64,000 bases of DNA from an uncultured Oscillibacter sp. (GCA_900544615.1 UQVS01000002.1:1-64000); one strand, 5' to 3'; numbered from the stretch's first letter, positions 30,764 to 39,533 are shown. Numbers and translations are program-made. Notes: a model not told the origin generated them from the sequence alone.

Positions 30764-33229
30764 ATGTCTAAGCAGTTATTTGTGGACCCCAGAGAAATGC
30801 GGGCACCCGGCAAAATTGAGTTTACCGACATTCTGGAAAATCAGTACCAGAAAACCGTTAAGGACGAAGTTGGAAACTTCCCCAGAGAGGATCTGATCCG
30901 AATCTATCGGGATATGTGCTATATCCGGGAATTTGAAACCATGATCCAACTCATCAAAACCACTGGTGAGTATCAGGGCGTTCCTTACAATCACCCCGGT
31001 CCGGCTCATTTGGGTATCGGACAAGAGGCCGCTTATGTAGGTCAGGCCTACCACCTGTCCATTAACGACTTCTCCTTTGGCTCTCACCGGAGCCACGGCG
31101 AAATTTTGGCCCGGGGCCTGCGAGCCGTAGAAACCCTGCCGGAAGAACAGCTCCGCTCCATTATGGAGGACTTTGATGGTGGAAAAATCCTCAGAGTTCT
31201 GGGAAACAGCCAGCTGGATATCCGGGCGCTGGGCCGGGACTTCCTGCTTTACGGCATGACCTGTGAGACCTTTGGCCGGGAAAACGGCTTTAACCGTGGT
31301 TTGGGCGGCAGCATGCACGCTTTCTTCACCCCCTTCGGCATCTATCCCAACAATGCTATCGTAGGCGGCTCCGGCTCTATCGCGCCCGGTGCGGCCCTCT
31401 ATAAACTCTCCAACCACAAAGACGGCATCGTTGTCTGCAACATTGGTGATGCGGCCACCGCCTGCGGTCCCGTTTGGGAGGGCATGGTCTTCAGCTCCAT
31501 GGATCAGATCCGCACCCTCTGGGGCGATGAGTTCACCGGTATGCCGATTCTGTTCAATATTTGGAACAACAGCTACGGTATGGGAGGTCAGACCAACGGC
31601 GAGACCATGGGCTATCAGACTCCCGCTCGGATCGGCGCCGGCCTGCTGCCCAGCCAGATGTACGCTGAGCGTGTGGACGGCTACAATCCGCTGGCTGTTA
31701 TCGATGCTTATGCCCGGAAAAAGGACATTATCAAGCAGCACGGCCCTGCCCTGCTGGATGTAGTGACCTACCGCATTTCCGGCCACTCCCCCTCCGACTC
31801 CAGCAGTTACCGCACTAAGGAGGAGATTGAGGCCTGGGAGGCCCAGGATTCTATTCTGGCTTACGGAAAGCAACTGATGGAAGCTGGTCTTTGCACGCAG
31901 GCAGACTTAGATGCTATTCGTACTGGCGTGGCGGCGGATATGCTTCGAAATATGAAACTGGCCATTGACGAGACTGTTTCCCCCCGCATTGATGTGTTTG
32001 GAAAAAAACCAAATGCTATCGGTGAACTGATGTTCTCCAATCAGACTGTCCGCACCATGGATGAAAATCGCAAAGCGGAAACCCTGCTGCCCTATGAGGA
32101 ATCCCCTCGGGCACAGGCCATCGCCAAAAAGGTCCGCAAGGGGCTGGATGAAAAGGGGAACCCTGTCAGCAAGAACAAGGTCTATCAGATCCGGGATGCC
32201 ATTGCGGAGCCCATTCTAAAGAAATTTTACGAGGATCCCACTCTCATTGCTTTCGGCGAAGACGTTCGGGACTGGGGCGGTGCTTATGCGGTCTACCGCG
32301 GCTTCACGGAAACACTTCCCTATCACCGTCTATTCAACTCTCCCATTAGTGAAGCGGCCATTGTGGGTGCAGCCGTTGGCTATGCCATGAGCGGCGGTCG
32401 TGTGGTAGCGGAGATCATGTACGCTGATTTCCTCGGCCGCGCCGGCGATGAGCTGTTCAACCAACTGTCCAAGTGGCAGAGTATGAGCGCCGGTGTGCTG
32501 CGGATGCCGGTGGTGATTCGAATGAGTGTAGGTTCCAAGTACGGTGCCCAGCACTCTCAGGACTGGTCCGCCCTGTGTGCCCATATCCCCGGCCTGAAGG
32601 TAGTCTTCCCCGCTACGCCTTATGACGCCAAGGGCATGATGCAGTCAGCACTGAACGGCACCGACCCTGTCATCTTTTTGGAAAGCCAGCGGATCTATGA
32701 CATGGGCGAACGTTTCCACCCAGAGGGCGTTCCCGAGGAGGAATACGAAATCACGCTGGGTGAGCCGGACGTAAAACGCTGCGGCACGGACGTCACCATC
32801 CTCTCCATTGGAGCAACACTGTATCGCGCCATAGAGGCCGCTGATATTCTCCAGAATCAGTATGGCGTTTCCGCCGAGGTCATCGATGCCCGTTCCCTGG
32901 TCCCCTTCCAGTATGAAAAGGTCATCGAATCCGTGAAGAAAACAGGCCGCATCGTCGTCACCGGCGACGCCTGTGAACGCAATTCTTTCATGCGCAATCT
33001 GGCATCCAACATCACGGAGCTTGCTTTCGATTATCTGGATGCGCCCCCGGTCGTCGTGGGTGCGAAGAACTGGATCACCCCCGCCCACGAACTTGAGGAG
33101 TGCTTCTTCCCCCAGCCCTCCTGGATCGTGGATGCCATCCATGAGCGGATCCTGCCGCTTCCCGGCCATGTCTGCAGCCACAACTGCACGGAACTGGAGC
33201 AGCTGCGCGAAAACAAGTACGGCATCTGA
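30764..33229 (+). CDS. Fused E1 alpha-beta subunit of a 2-oxoacid dehydrogenase
   Basis: An 821-residue thiamine-diphosphate enzyme joining the normally separate E1 alpha (about 1-410) and E1 beta (about 465-800) chains. Alpha: GVPYNHPGPAHLGIGQEA, GSHRSHGEIL, GGSMHAFFTPFGIYPNNAIV, and ISGHSPSDSSSYRTKEEIE (phosphorylation-loop region). Beta: FGEDVRDWGGAYAVYRGFTE, NSPISEAAIVGAAVGYAMSG, QHSQDWSA, and a transketolase C-terminal domain. The usual GDG of the diphosphate motif reads GDAATACGP here. AAGGAGAG precedes the ATG. It decarboxylates a 2-oxoacid and passes the acyl group to E2; pyruvate, branched-chain acids or another acid are possible. Confidence 0.9.
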   Translation: MSKQLFVDPREMRAPGKIEFTDILENQYQKTVKDEVGNFPREDLIRIYRDMCYIREFETMIQLIKTTGEYQGVPYNHPGPAHLGIGQEAAYVGQAYHLSINDFSFGSHRSHGEILARGLRAVETLPEEQLRSIMEDFDGGKILRVLGNSQLDIRALGRDFLLYGMTCETFGRENGFNRGLGGSMHAFFTPFGIYPNNAIVGGSGSIAPGAALYKLSNHKDGIVVCNIGDAATACGPVWEGMVFSSMDQIRTLWGDEFTGMPILFNIWNNSYGMGGQTNGETMGYQTPARIGAGLLPSQMYAERVDGYNPLAVIDAYARKKDIIKQHGPALLDVVTYRISGHSPSDSSSYRTKEEIEAWEAQDSILAYGKQLMEAGLCTQADLDAIRTGVAADMLRNMKLAIDETVSPRIDVFGKKPNAIGELMFSNQTVRTMDENRKAETLLPYEESPRAQAIAKKVRKGLDEKGNPVSKNKVYQIRDAIAEPILKKFYEDPTLIAFGEDVRDWGGAYAVYRGFTETLPYHRLFNSPISEAAIVGAAVGYAMSGGRVVAEIMYADFLGRAGDELFNQLSKWQSMSAGVLRMPVVIRMSVGSKYGAQHSQDWSALCAHIPGLKVVFPATPYDAKGMMQSALNGTDPVIFLESQRIYDMGERFHPEGVPEEEYEITLGEPDVKRCGTDVTILSIGATLYRAIEAADILQNQYGVSAEVIDARSLVPFQYEKVIESVKKTGRIVVTGDACERNSFMRNLASNITELAFDYLDAPPVVVGAKNWITPAHELEECFFPQPSWIVDAIHERILPLPGHVCSHNCTELEQLRENKYGI

Positions 33230-33272
33230 TTTTCTTCCCCAAATTCAAACCATTTTTCTCTTCCTTTCATAT

Positions 33273-33316
33273 AGCGATGGGAAGCAGTACCCATTACGGT
33301 ACTGCTTCCCATCGCT
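33273..33316 (+). terminator. Long hairpin after the E1 gene
   Basis: A 19-bp perfect stem (33273-33291 with 33298-33316), 6-nt loop, 44 bases after the E1 stop. There is no T-run after it; it may protect the 3' end or act with the next hairpin. Confidence 0.65.
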
Positions 33317-33324
33317 TATAACGA

Positions 33325-33351
33325 AACCCGCCAGATAGACTCTGGCGGGTT
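33325..33351. terminator. Hairpin between convergent operons
   Basis: An 11-bp perfect stem (33325-33335 with 33341-33351), 5-nt loop, in the gap between E1 and deoR, which transcribe towards each other. T-runs are weak on both sides. Confidence 0.6.
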
Positions 33352-33368
33352 CCGCGGCTTTACCAGTA

Positions 33369-34199
33369 TTATCTGTATTTGTGCGCAAACAGCTCCTTCA
33401 TGATCGCACTGCGCTCCTCTGGGGTCAATCCATCGTTGACGCTGAATACACGGACATTGTGCGCCTCTGCCTCTCTCACAAATTCAGGCGTGAGCATACT
33501 GTCCCCCACCAGTACATCTACATCGTCCAGCGATGCAAAGGTGAAGGGATGGCTCCGTCCGATCTTTCCACAATCCATCAGCATCATTGTGCAGGCTGCT
33601 TTCCGAATCACCCGCTGCTTCAGCTGTGCCTCCTGTAATGAACCGCTTGTAAAACCACCATTAAAGGAATAGCCGGAGGCAGCCATGATCGCCACATCAA
33701 TGTTCATGCCATCCAGCATCTGCTCAGCCTGCGGTCCGGAGCATGAAAGCGTCACGCCGCTGACCTGTCCCCCTAAAAGTGTAATATTGTAGCGATTCTT
33801 CTGTGCCAGCTCTGCCGCTGTGTTGGCCGCGCTGGTGACCACTGTATAGCTGCCCTCATGCAGAAAATAGGTCAGCGTCAGAATTGTGGACCCCGCGTCC
33901 AAATAATATGCATGGCCCGGATATACCAGATCTGCGGCAATCCTGGCAATGTCTTCTTTTGCAGAGACATTCTGCTTTGCGCGGCAGGTAAAATTCGCTT
34001 CTTGTCCGGCCATGGGGCTCTGGGCAGCAATCGCACCGCCGCGGACGCGGATGATCCGTCCTTCCTGCTCCAGCTTGGTCAAATCCCTCCAGAGCGTCAT
34101 CATGGAACAGTCCCCGATCAAAGACTGCAGCGCCGTATTTTTTGCCTCACCATGCTCCGTAATATAGGTAAGGATTGACATTTGTCGTTCATTTAACAT
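33369..34199 (-). CDS. DeoR/GlpR-type transcriptional repressor
   Basis: A 276-residue regulator. The N-terminal DeoR winged helix (about 3-60) has MLNERQMSILTYI and SMMTLWRDLTKLEQEGRIIR. A sensor domain of the ribose-5-phosphate-isomerase-like fold follows, with DAGSTILTLTYFL, VVTSAANTAAELA and GGQVSG. DeoR proteins typically bind sugar phosphates. It is the second gene of an operon with a pfkB kinase (24-bp gap) and convergent with the 2-oxoacid dehydrogenase operon. It is the best candidate to bind the dyads at 27954-28033 and in the pfkB promoter; that link is inference. Confidence 0.88.
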   Translation of the reverse strand: MLNERQMSILTYITEHGEAKNTALQSLIGDCSMMTLWRDLTKLEQEGRIIRVRGGAIAAQSPMAGQEANFTCRAKQNVSAKEDIARIAADLVYPGHAYYLDAGSTILTLTYFLHEGSYTVVTSAANTAAELAQKNRYNITLLGGQVSGVTLSCSGPQAEQMLDGMNIDVAIMAASGYSFNGGFTSGSLQEAQLKQRVIRKAACTMMLMDCGKIGRSHPFTFASLDDVDVLVGDSMLTPEFVREAEAHNVRVFSVNDGLTPEERSAIMKELFAHKYR

Positions 34200-34222
34200 G
34201 AATAAACCTCAACTTTAAAGAA

Positions 34223-35176
34223 TCATTTCCCCGTATATCGAATCTCAAGAGGATGCGTCCCTATAAATGCCAGCAGCGTTTTCAGATCCCGAATGCCCGT
34301 ATTGGCACCGACACATTGAATAACGTGCGCGGAAGCAGCGGTCCCCAGGCGAACACAGTCCTCCATGGACCCGTTCCGCAAGACGCCGCTGAGAAAGCCT
34401 GCCACAAACGCGTCTCCCGCACCGGTAGTCTCCACTACCGGAACATCGTAGCAGCCGCAGTAAAAGGACAGCTGCGCCGTTTTGCAGAAGCAGCCCCGGC
34501 TTCCCAGCTTGATTACCACACATTTCACGCCGCCCTTCAGGAAGAAATCCGCCATGGCTTCCACATCTTCCGTGCCCGCCAACAGCATCGCCTGCTCCTC
34601 ACTGGGAAGAAAATAATCCAAGTAAGGATAACATGGGGATAATATTTCATTCCACCGTCCTGTTGGGTCTTTAGTCACATCCATGGACGTAATCACACCG
34701 ATTTCCTGCGCCATTTTCAACAGCGAAGCGGCCCCGTTGGCTCCGTCAAAGTTGGGCAGATGGAAGGTGCTGCTTAGTTGGAGAATTTTGCACTGCCGCA
34801 ATAGGGAGAGATCCACATCCGCCGAAGTAAACTCCCTTGAAACACCGGGAAAGTAATAGAATGCCCGGTTTCCCTCCTCGTCAATGAGGATATTCATTTT
34901 ACCATGTGGAGTCTCTGACCGGATTGTGTGGCTCATATCAACTCCCGCCCTAGTGCAGATATCCATAATATAATTCCCGCACACATCCGACCCAATGCGG
35001 CCCACATAGGTTACGGAGTTCCCAATCACTGCCAGATCTACAGAATTGTTCAGCGCATCACCGCCGGTCTTCAGCAAAATCTCCTGTACATTGGTACTAT
35101 CGTTGTTAAAAAAGGTGTTAGATACGGGGCGGGTGATAATATCTACTAGAGTTTCTCCAATACACAAAACGTCCAT
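34223..35176 (-). CDS. PfkB-family carbohydrate kinase
   Basis: A 317-residue cytosolic sugar or nucleoside kinase. The N-terminal MDVLCIGETLVDII, substrate loop GGDALNNSVDLAVIG (the first PfkB signature), VGRIGSDVCGNYI, and the C-terminal anion hole TTGAGDAFVAGFLSGV with catalytic Asp near 254 are present. The substrate (fructose, ribose, 2-keto-3-deoxygluconate or other) cannot be fixed from sequence. AGGAG lies ten bases before the ATG. It leads the pfkB-deoR operon, so its product is a plausible DeoR effector. Confidence 0.9.
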   Translation of the reverse strand: MDVLCIGETLVDIITRPVSNTFFNNDSTNVQEILLKTGGDALNNSVDLAVIGNSVTYVGRIGSDVCGNYIMDICTRAGVDMSHTIRSETPHGKMNILIDEEGNRAFYYFPGVSREFTSADVDLSLLRQCKILQLSSTFHLPNFDGANGAASLLKMAQEIGVITSMDVTKDPTGRWNEILSPCYPYLDYFLPSEEQAMLLAGTEDVEAMADFFLKGGVKCVVIKLGSRGCFCKTAQLSFYCGCYDVPVVETTGAGDAFVAGFLSGVLRNGSMEDCVRLGTAASAHVIQCVGANTGIRDLKTLLAFIGTHPLEIRYTGK

Positions 35177-35378
35177 ATTTCATGCACTCCTAACGCTAGT
35201 TTAATACTGATTCCTTCAAACTTTTTCAAACATTTCTCGGATATTCTCATGTCAAAAGGCACAAATCATCCTTGCTGACGCATAAATCCGCTTTTCCAAA
35301 AAAGAACGCCCCACAGTCCTTTCAAAACAGTAACGGTGGCAACGCCCACAACTGTCAATAGTCATACAATTATGGCTA

Positions 35379-35407
35379 ATTATAACATTTTAATGTTAAT
35401 TAGTCAA
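35379..35407 (-). promoter_or_regulatory. Promoter of the pfkB-deoR operon with palindrome in the spacer
   Basis: On the minus strand, -35 TTGACT (35407-35402), 17-bp spacer, -10 TATAAT (35384-35379). The spacer carries TAACATT-AA-AATGTTA, a perfect 7-2-7 inverted repeat reaching the -10, an operator-like position. The 5' leader is about 195 nt with no gene. Confidence 0.7.
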
Positions 35408-35709
35408 CATTCACCACCTGTTTTGTTAATTTTGTTAGCGTTCGTCAGGAAAACTGTTAGTGTCGGGAATTCGTGCCCCCGTTTTTTGTCGGGAGCAACG
35501 AACCGCTTTTTGTCGCAAAACCGGAAGCTAATCGATAGAATTTCATAGTACCAACAACCCAAAATAGCAAATAAGTATTATTATTTTTGCCGGTCAGCCA
35601 GCAGCTCAACGGCCTTTACTTTGCCAGTCGTATAGAAACTGTATCCAGCTTTTTCCTGCGGAAGCTCTCGCCCCGCAGTTTGAATCGCAGCCTCATCAAT
35701 GATGCGGTC
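35408..35709. other. Gene-free stretch upstream of the istB remnant
   Basis: AT-rich DNA with two near-repeats around TTTTTTGTCGGGAGC and TTTTTGTCGCAAAAC (35480-35525). An open plus-strand frame from 35587 runs into the istB fragment, but its first 40 residues match nothing I recognise. Confidence 0.4.
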
Positions 35710-35976
35710 CAGCGCACACAGAAGAGTATTGACGAATGGCTTCTGCACCCTTTGAAAGAAACGGAAGATAGGGACTTATTGGAAATCGTGGAGTCCCGGT
35801 ACAAGCGAAACTCCACGATCTTCTGTTCCCAGTTTGACATTCCGGGCTGGCCGTAAAAGTTGTCTGACCCGCTGCTGGCTGATGCCATCTGCGACCGAAT
35901 CGTCCACGATGCCTACGCCATAATCATTGGCGGAAAAGAATCCATGCGTAAGCGGAAGGGTCTGCAAGACATCTGA
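35710..35976 (+). pseudogene. IstB-like ATPase (IS21 helper) C-terminal remnant
   Basis: The translation reads DEWLLHPLKETEDRDLLEIV, then STIFCSQFDIPGW, a stop or frameshift at about 35854, and in another frame LADAICDRIVHDAYAIIIGG and SMRKRKG to a TGA at 35974-35976. This is the C-terminal third of IstB, the AAA+ helper of IS21 transposases. No istA or Walker A region remains. Confidence 0.8.
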
Positions 35977-36431
35977 CTCCGGCCATATTTAATGTGCACT
36001 GAATAATAGAAAAAGCCTTGTAGCTGATTCATTCTGAAGCCAGTGAAATGAAATAACCGCCCAATCAGCGCAAAAAGTCTTCGCTGTCAGAGTGACATGG
36101 AGCAAGGCAGAAATCGTCCTATAGAATCATAATTGCTAACATCATTGAAAGTCCCTGCCGCCTATGGCGGCATTGACGCAAGCATAGCATTTGTATGACA
36201 AACGCGCTTGCTGGGGTAAACCCCAGTCCCCCATGCCGCCTGCGGGCGGATACTTCTCGGCAACGTTGCCAGAAGGTGAGGACGCAAAATCGGGTTCGGC
36301 CATATTGCCAAACCCGATCACAGCGGACTGCCCTAAGGCGCTTCAGACAACATTGTCAAAAGCGGTAGACGCTGAAAACCGGGTTCGGTGAAATCTCCGA
36401 ACCCGGTCAGACTTTTTGACAAAGTTGTCTA
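35977..36431. repeat. Hairpin-rich intergenic region
   Basis: No gene is seen. Successive inverted repeats include TCGGGTTCGGCCATATTGCCAAACCCGA (36291-36318 region), CCGGGTTCGG/CCGAACCCGG (about 36377-36405), and GACAACATTGTCAAAAGCGG paired loosely with TTTTTGACAAAGTTGTC (36345-36429). The CAACATTGTC-type motif recurs near 36950. GC rises again here, so the right part of the accessory block is a different import. Confidence 0.6.
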
Positions 36432-36467
36432 AAAGTAAGGGTTGGCAATCTTGCCAACCCTTACTTT
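36432..36467 (-). terminator. Terminator of the small membrane protein gene
   Basis: A 17-bp stem (36451-36467 with 36432-36448) and a 2-nt loop overlap the stop codon; TTTTAG follows on the minus strand. Confidence 0.75.
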
Positions 36468-36702
36468 ACCAGATCATCTCCCGCACTACACGAATCAGCG
36501 TCACCACCCAGGAAAGTGCCGCAAGCCCCACCAGCACAAGGAAAATCCCGTCCGCCAGAGCGGTATGGGCCAGATACCACGGGCGGAATACTGTGATGAC
36601 CAATGCTCCATACAGCAGCGGTATGGACAGCCGCAGCGTCTGCACCAGACAGATGATTCCTCCCAGCAGCGCCAGCCCCAGCGATAAAACAGCAGCCATC
36701 AT
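36466..36702 (-). CDS. Small two-helix membrane protein, function unknown
   Basis: A 78-residue protein with two or three hydrophobic helices (MMAAVLSLGLALLGGIICLV; PLLYGALVITVFRPWYL; GIFLVLVGLAALSWVVTLI). The start at 36702 is chosen because AAGGAGG lies eight bases upstream; an earlier ATG would begin in the ribosome site. It has its own terminator. I do not recognise a family; its position beside tnpW and a serine recombinase suggests an element cargo or regulatory gene. Confidence 0.6.
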   Translation of the reverse strand: MMAAVLSLGLALLGGIICLVQTLRLSIPLLYGALVITVFRPWYLAHTALADGIFLVLVGLAALSWVVTLIRVVREMIW

Positions 36703-36739
36703 GTTCCATGCCTCCTTCTTCGATTTGCGGTATGTTACC

Positions 36740-37128
36740 ATCGGCAGACAGACTTTACAAGAGCCTGTCTGCCGATTTTTTTCGCTTTGGGTGTCAATAA
36801 GACACCCTTGACTGGACGGCGAGGGTGTCTATTGCACACCCTTGACCTTAAATCTTTTGCAGGAGCTTTTGATTCCGGGGTATTCACCACGCTGTTTTTT
36901 CGGGAGGGGTAGTGAGGGGGTATCTGAAAAAACAGAAAACCGCTTTCGGCAACATTGTCGAAAGCGGTTTAGAAGTTCAAAGCCGTTGGTAAATACCCGC
37001 CCATTCGCCCCGTACCGCACCGTGTGGCGTTCTTCCGCAATGGGCAGCGTCCCTGCCCATCCCCTCCGGCAGAGACCCCACAGGCGGCGTGTGGGCAAAC
37101 TCAGTAAGCAATAGAAAAAGGAGAGCCT
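36740..37128. repeat. Cluster of palindromes in the tnpW upstream region
   Basis: Four structures are seen. A 12-bp stem ATCGGCAGACAG/CTGTCTGCCGAT followed by seven Ts (36738-36784) is a terminator for plus-strand transcription. GGGTGTCAATAAGACACCC and GGGTGTCTATTGCACACCC, each followed by TTGAC (36788-36846), are related repeats. ACCGCTTTCGGCAACATTGTCGAAAGCGGT lies near 36939-36970. The rest, to the tnpW ribosome site, holds no recognisable gene. Confidence 0.65.
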
Positions 37129-37311
37129 ATGGAGCAAAAAGCCAATATCACCATCGACAATCATCATATCACCGTGGAGCGGTTGCAGACAGCCTGCGGG
37201 CGGGAGATTCGAGTCATTTCCGTGTTTCCCCGGCATGGCAGCGAAACCGTGGAGGATAAGCTGAAAGCCCTGGCGGAACTGGACTTTCGGCAGGGAAAGC
37301 TGTGCGCGTAA
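37129..37311 (+). CDS. tnpW: TnpW-like transposon-encoded small protein
   Basis: A 60-residue protein, MEQKANITIDNHHITVERLQ onward, ending FRQGKLCA. It matches the small TnpW-type protein that precedes large serine recombinases in Tn4451-like and related clostridial integrative elements; its function is not established. AAAAAGGAGAGCCT precedes the ATG. It ends 81 bp before the recombinase start and is probably cotranscribed with it. Confidence 0.75.
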   Translation: MEQKANITIDNHHITVERLQTACGREIRVISVFPRHGSETVEDKLKALAELDFRQGKLCA

Positions 37312-37391
37312 AGTACTGGACATTTCAGACCGTTCGGGGTATTGTGGTGTCGCAATGCTCTGAACGGTTTGACAAAGAAAAGGAGGGCTGT

Positions 37392-39083
37392 ATGAATCAG
37401 TCAAACCAAATCAGGAAAACCGCTCTTTACTGCCGTCTCAGCCAGGACGATGGGATAGAGGGCGATTCGAACTCGATCCAGAATCAAAAATCCATCTTAC
37501 GGAAGTTTGCGGAAGATCACCACTTCCCCAGCCTCTGCTTTTATGTGGATGACGGTTTTTCGGGAGGAAACTTTCAAAGACCGGCGTTCCAGCAGATGAT
37601 CTCAGATATGGAAAACGGCGAGATCGGGATCATCGTGACCAAGGATCTCAGCCGCCTCGGTAGGAATCAGCTCCACACGGGACTCTACATCGAGGAACGA
37701 TTCCCCATGTTCGGCGTCCGCTACATTGCCATCAATGACAATGTGGATACCGACAGCAGCGAGAGCAATGACCTCATGCCGTTCAAGAATTTGTTTAACG
37801 AGTGGTTTATTCGGGACACCAGCCGGAAGATCCGTGCGGTGCTGAAGGCCAAAGCGGAACGGGGCGAACGGCTGGGGACCAGAGCGCCTTACGGCTACCG
37901 AAAGGACCCAGGCACGAAAAAACTAATCGTGGATGAGGAAGCGGCATCCATCGTCCGTAGGATCTTCGCCATGTGCGCCAGTGGCAACGGTCCCAGCCAA
38001 ATTGCCCGCATTCTCAAGAAAGAGCAGATCCTGACGCCTACCATGTACGCCTACACCAGATTCGGCATGAATCATACTTGCCTGGACACCGCACACCCGT
38101 ATAACTGGTCTGACAGCGCCATTGCCAACCTGCTGGAAAACGAAATTTATCTGGGCAACACCGTCAACATGAAGTACAGTACGAAGTCCTACAAGGACAA
38201 ACGGAGGGTCGAGCATCCAAGAGAGGAATGCATGGTCTTTGAGAATACCCATCCCGCCCTCATTACGCGGGAGGTCTGGGACATGGTACAGAGAGTGCGG
38301 AAGAACAAGCGCCGTCTGAGCAAGATGGAAGAACAGAACAAGTACTCCGGTCTTGTGTTCTGTGCCGACTGCGGCTCCAACATGGTGCTGCACCGGGCGC
38401 ATACCATGTCCGCCAGCTACAATCACTTTACCTGCCGCACCTACAAGAAGGACGGGGAAGCCTGCACGGGCCACTACATCCGGGAGTGTGTTCTGGACGA
38501 GATTGTACTGGAGGACCTGCGCCGGGTGACGAGTGCGGCACGGGAACATCCGGAAAAGTTCGCCGCCTACATTGGCAGCAAGCAGTTCACCGAACTTCAG
38601 CGGGAGATCCGCAGGCAGGAGAAAGAACTGGCAGCCATGCGGAAACGGAAAATGGAATTGGACACCATCTTCAAGAAGCTGTATGAGGACAGTGTGCTTG
38701 GCCGTATCACCGCAGAACAGTTCCAGATGCTTTCCGGCAGCTATATGGAGGAGCAGAATCAAATCGCCGCAAGTATCCCGCAGAAAGAAGCCGACATCCA
38801 ACGCCTGCGGGAAACGGTGAGCGGGACGGACAGCTTCCTCGACAAGGCGAAGCGGTACACGGATATCACGGAGCTGACGCCGGAGCTGCTGCGGCTGTTC
38901 ATTGAGAGGATCGTAGTCCACGAGAAAGAGGTAAAGTGGTCTAAGCACGCGCCCCAGACTGTGGAGATCCACTACAACGGCATTGGCTATGTTGGCAGCG
39001 GTCAGCAGGATGTGGAAGAAGCACTGGAAGCGCCGGAACCCCAGCAAACCCAGGACACAGAGAAGCCCCGGCAGGCATCGTAA
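37392..39083 (+). CDS. Large serine recombinase (TnpX-type site-specific integrase)
   Basis: A 563-residue recombinase. The catalytic resolvase domain (about 9-155) has nucleophile Ser17 in ALYCRLSQDD, GFSGGNFQRPAF and KDLSRLGRNQ with active-site Arg residues. A recombinase domain follows (GTRAPYGYRKDPG to about 290), then a zinc ribbon (CADCGS plus CRTYKKDGEAC, near 334-360) and a coiled coil (about 390-480). It catalyses integration and excision through a 2-bp staggered cut. The start at 37392 has AAAGGAGGG upstream. It lies at the right end of the accessory block, the usual place next to an attachment site, but the partner genes of a full conjugative element are missing. Confidence 0.92.
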   Translation: MNQSNQIRKTALYCRLSQDDGIEGDSNSIQNQKSILRKFAEDHHFPSLCFYVDDGFSGGNFQRPAFQQMISDMENGEIGIIVTKDLSRLGRNQLHTGLYIEERFPMFGVRYIAINDNVDTDSSESNDLMPFKNLFNEWFIRDTSRKIRAVLKAKAERGERLGTRAPYGYRKDPGTKKLIVDEEAASIVRRIFAMCASGNGPSQIARILKKEQILTPTMYAYTRFGMNHTCLDTAHPYNWSDSAIANLLENEIYLGNTVNMKYSTKSYKDKRRVEHPREECMVFENTHPALITREVWDMVQRVRKNKRRLSKMEEQNKYSGLVFCADCGSNMVLHRAHTMSASYNHFTCRTYKKDGEACTGHYIRECVLDEIVLEDLRRVTSAAREHPEKFAAYIGSKQFTELQREIRRQEKELAAMRKRKMELDTIFKKLYEDSVLGRITAEQFQMLSGSYMEEQNQIAASIPQKEADIQRLRETVSGTDSFLDKAKRYTDITELTPELLRLFIERIVVHEKEVKWSKHAPQTVEIHYNGIGYVGSGQQDVEEALEAPEPQQTQDTEKPRQAS

Positions 39084-39101
39084 ACACGATGACCTGCCGG
39101 G
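39065..39101 (+). terminator. Hairpin spanning the recombinase stop codon
   Basis: CCCCGGCAGG pairs with CCTGCCGGGG and an inner CATCGT/ACGATG pair extends it, with the TAA codon in the loop. No T-run follows. It may be a terminator-like structure or part of the element end. Confidence 0.5.
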
Positions 39102-39219
39102 GTATCCCAGGAATCACTTGTTACCCCTGTGAGGGGGGAGCAAATCTGCCGGGGGCTTGTTTATTTTGGCCTTGCGCGCACGGGGATGGGAATGTCTCCC
39201 TTGCGGCAGGCCGCCAGCC

Positions 39220-39513
39220 TTACAGTCCCAGTGCCTGCTTGATGGTCATGACGGCCGGAACCAGCATCAGCAGCGCCAGCGCCGCCGTCCCCCACATGAT
39301 GCTGTAGCTGACGGACTCCTTGTCCTTCTCCCGCCACTCCAGCGTGGAAAGAAAGGTGTACAGGGATTCCAATCCAAAACCGATGGCCACAATCAGGGCA
39401 ATGCCGCTCCATCCCAGTGCGGAAAAGGCCATATACAGCACAAAGCCGATTCCGCCCACAATAGCGCCGTTGTTGATCTGTTTACCCGGCTTCAGCCAGA
39501 TATCTTTCTTCAT
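39220..39513 (-). CDS. Small membrane protein, function unknown
   Basis: A 97-residue protein with three hydrophobic helices (AIVGGIGFVLYMAFSALGW; IALIVAIGFGLESLYTFL; IMWGTAALALLMLVPAVM). The start MKKDIWLKPG at 39513 follows GAGGATCA at the expected distance; longer frames overlap the transpeptidase gene out of frame. It lies 20 bp downstream of the PBP2-type gene and is probably in its operon. No family is recognised. Confidence 0.65.
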   Translation of the reverse strand: MKKDIWLKPGKQINNGAIVGGIGFVLYMAFSALGWSGIALIVAIGFGLESLYTFLSTLEWREKDKESVSYSIMWGTAALALLMLVPAVMTIKQALGL

Positions 39514-39533
39514 AGTCTGATCCTCTTTTTTCT

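Noticed and set aside
36829..37404. Minus-strand frame of 191 codons over the tnpW region
   Set aside because: It crosses several palindromes and is antisense to tnpW, which has a good ribosome site and a known genomic partner.
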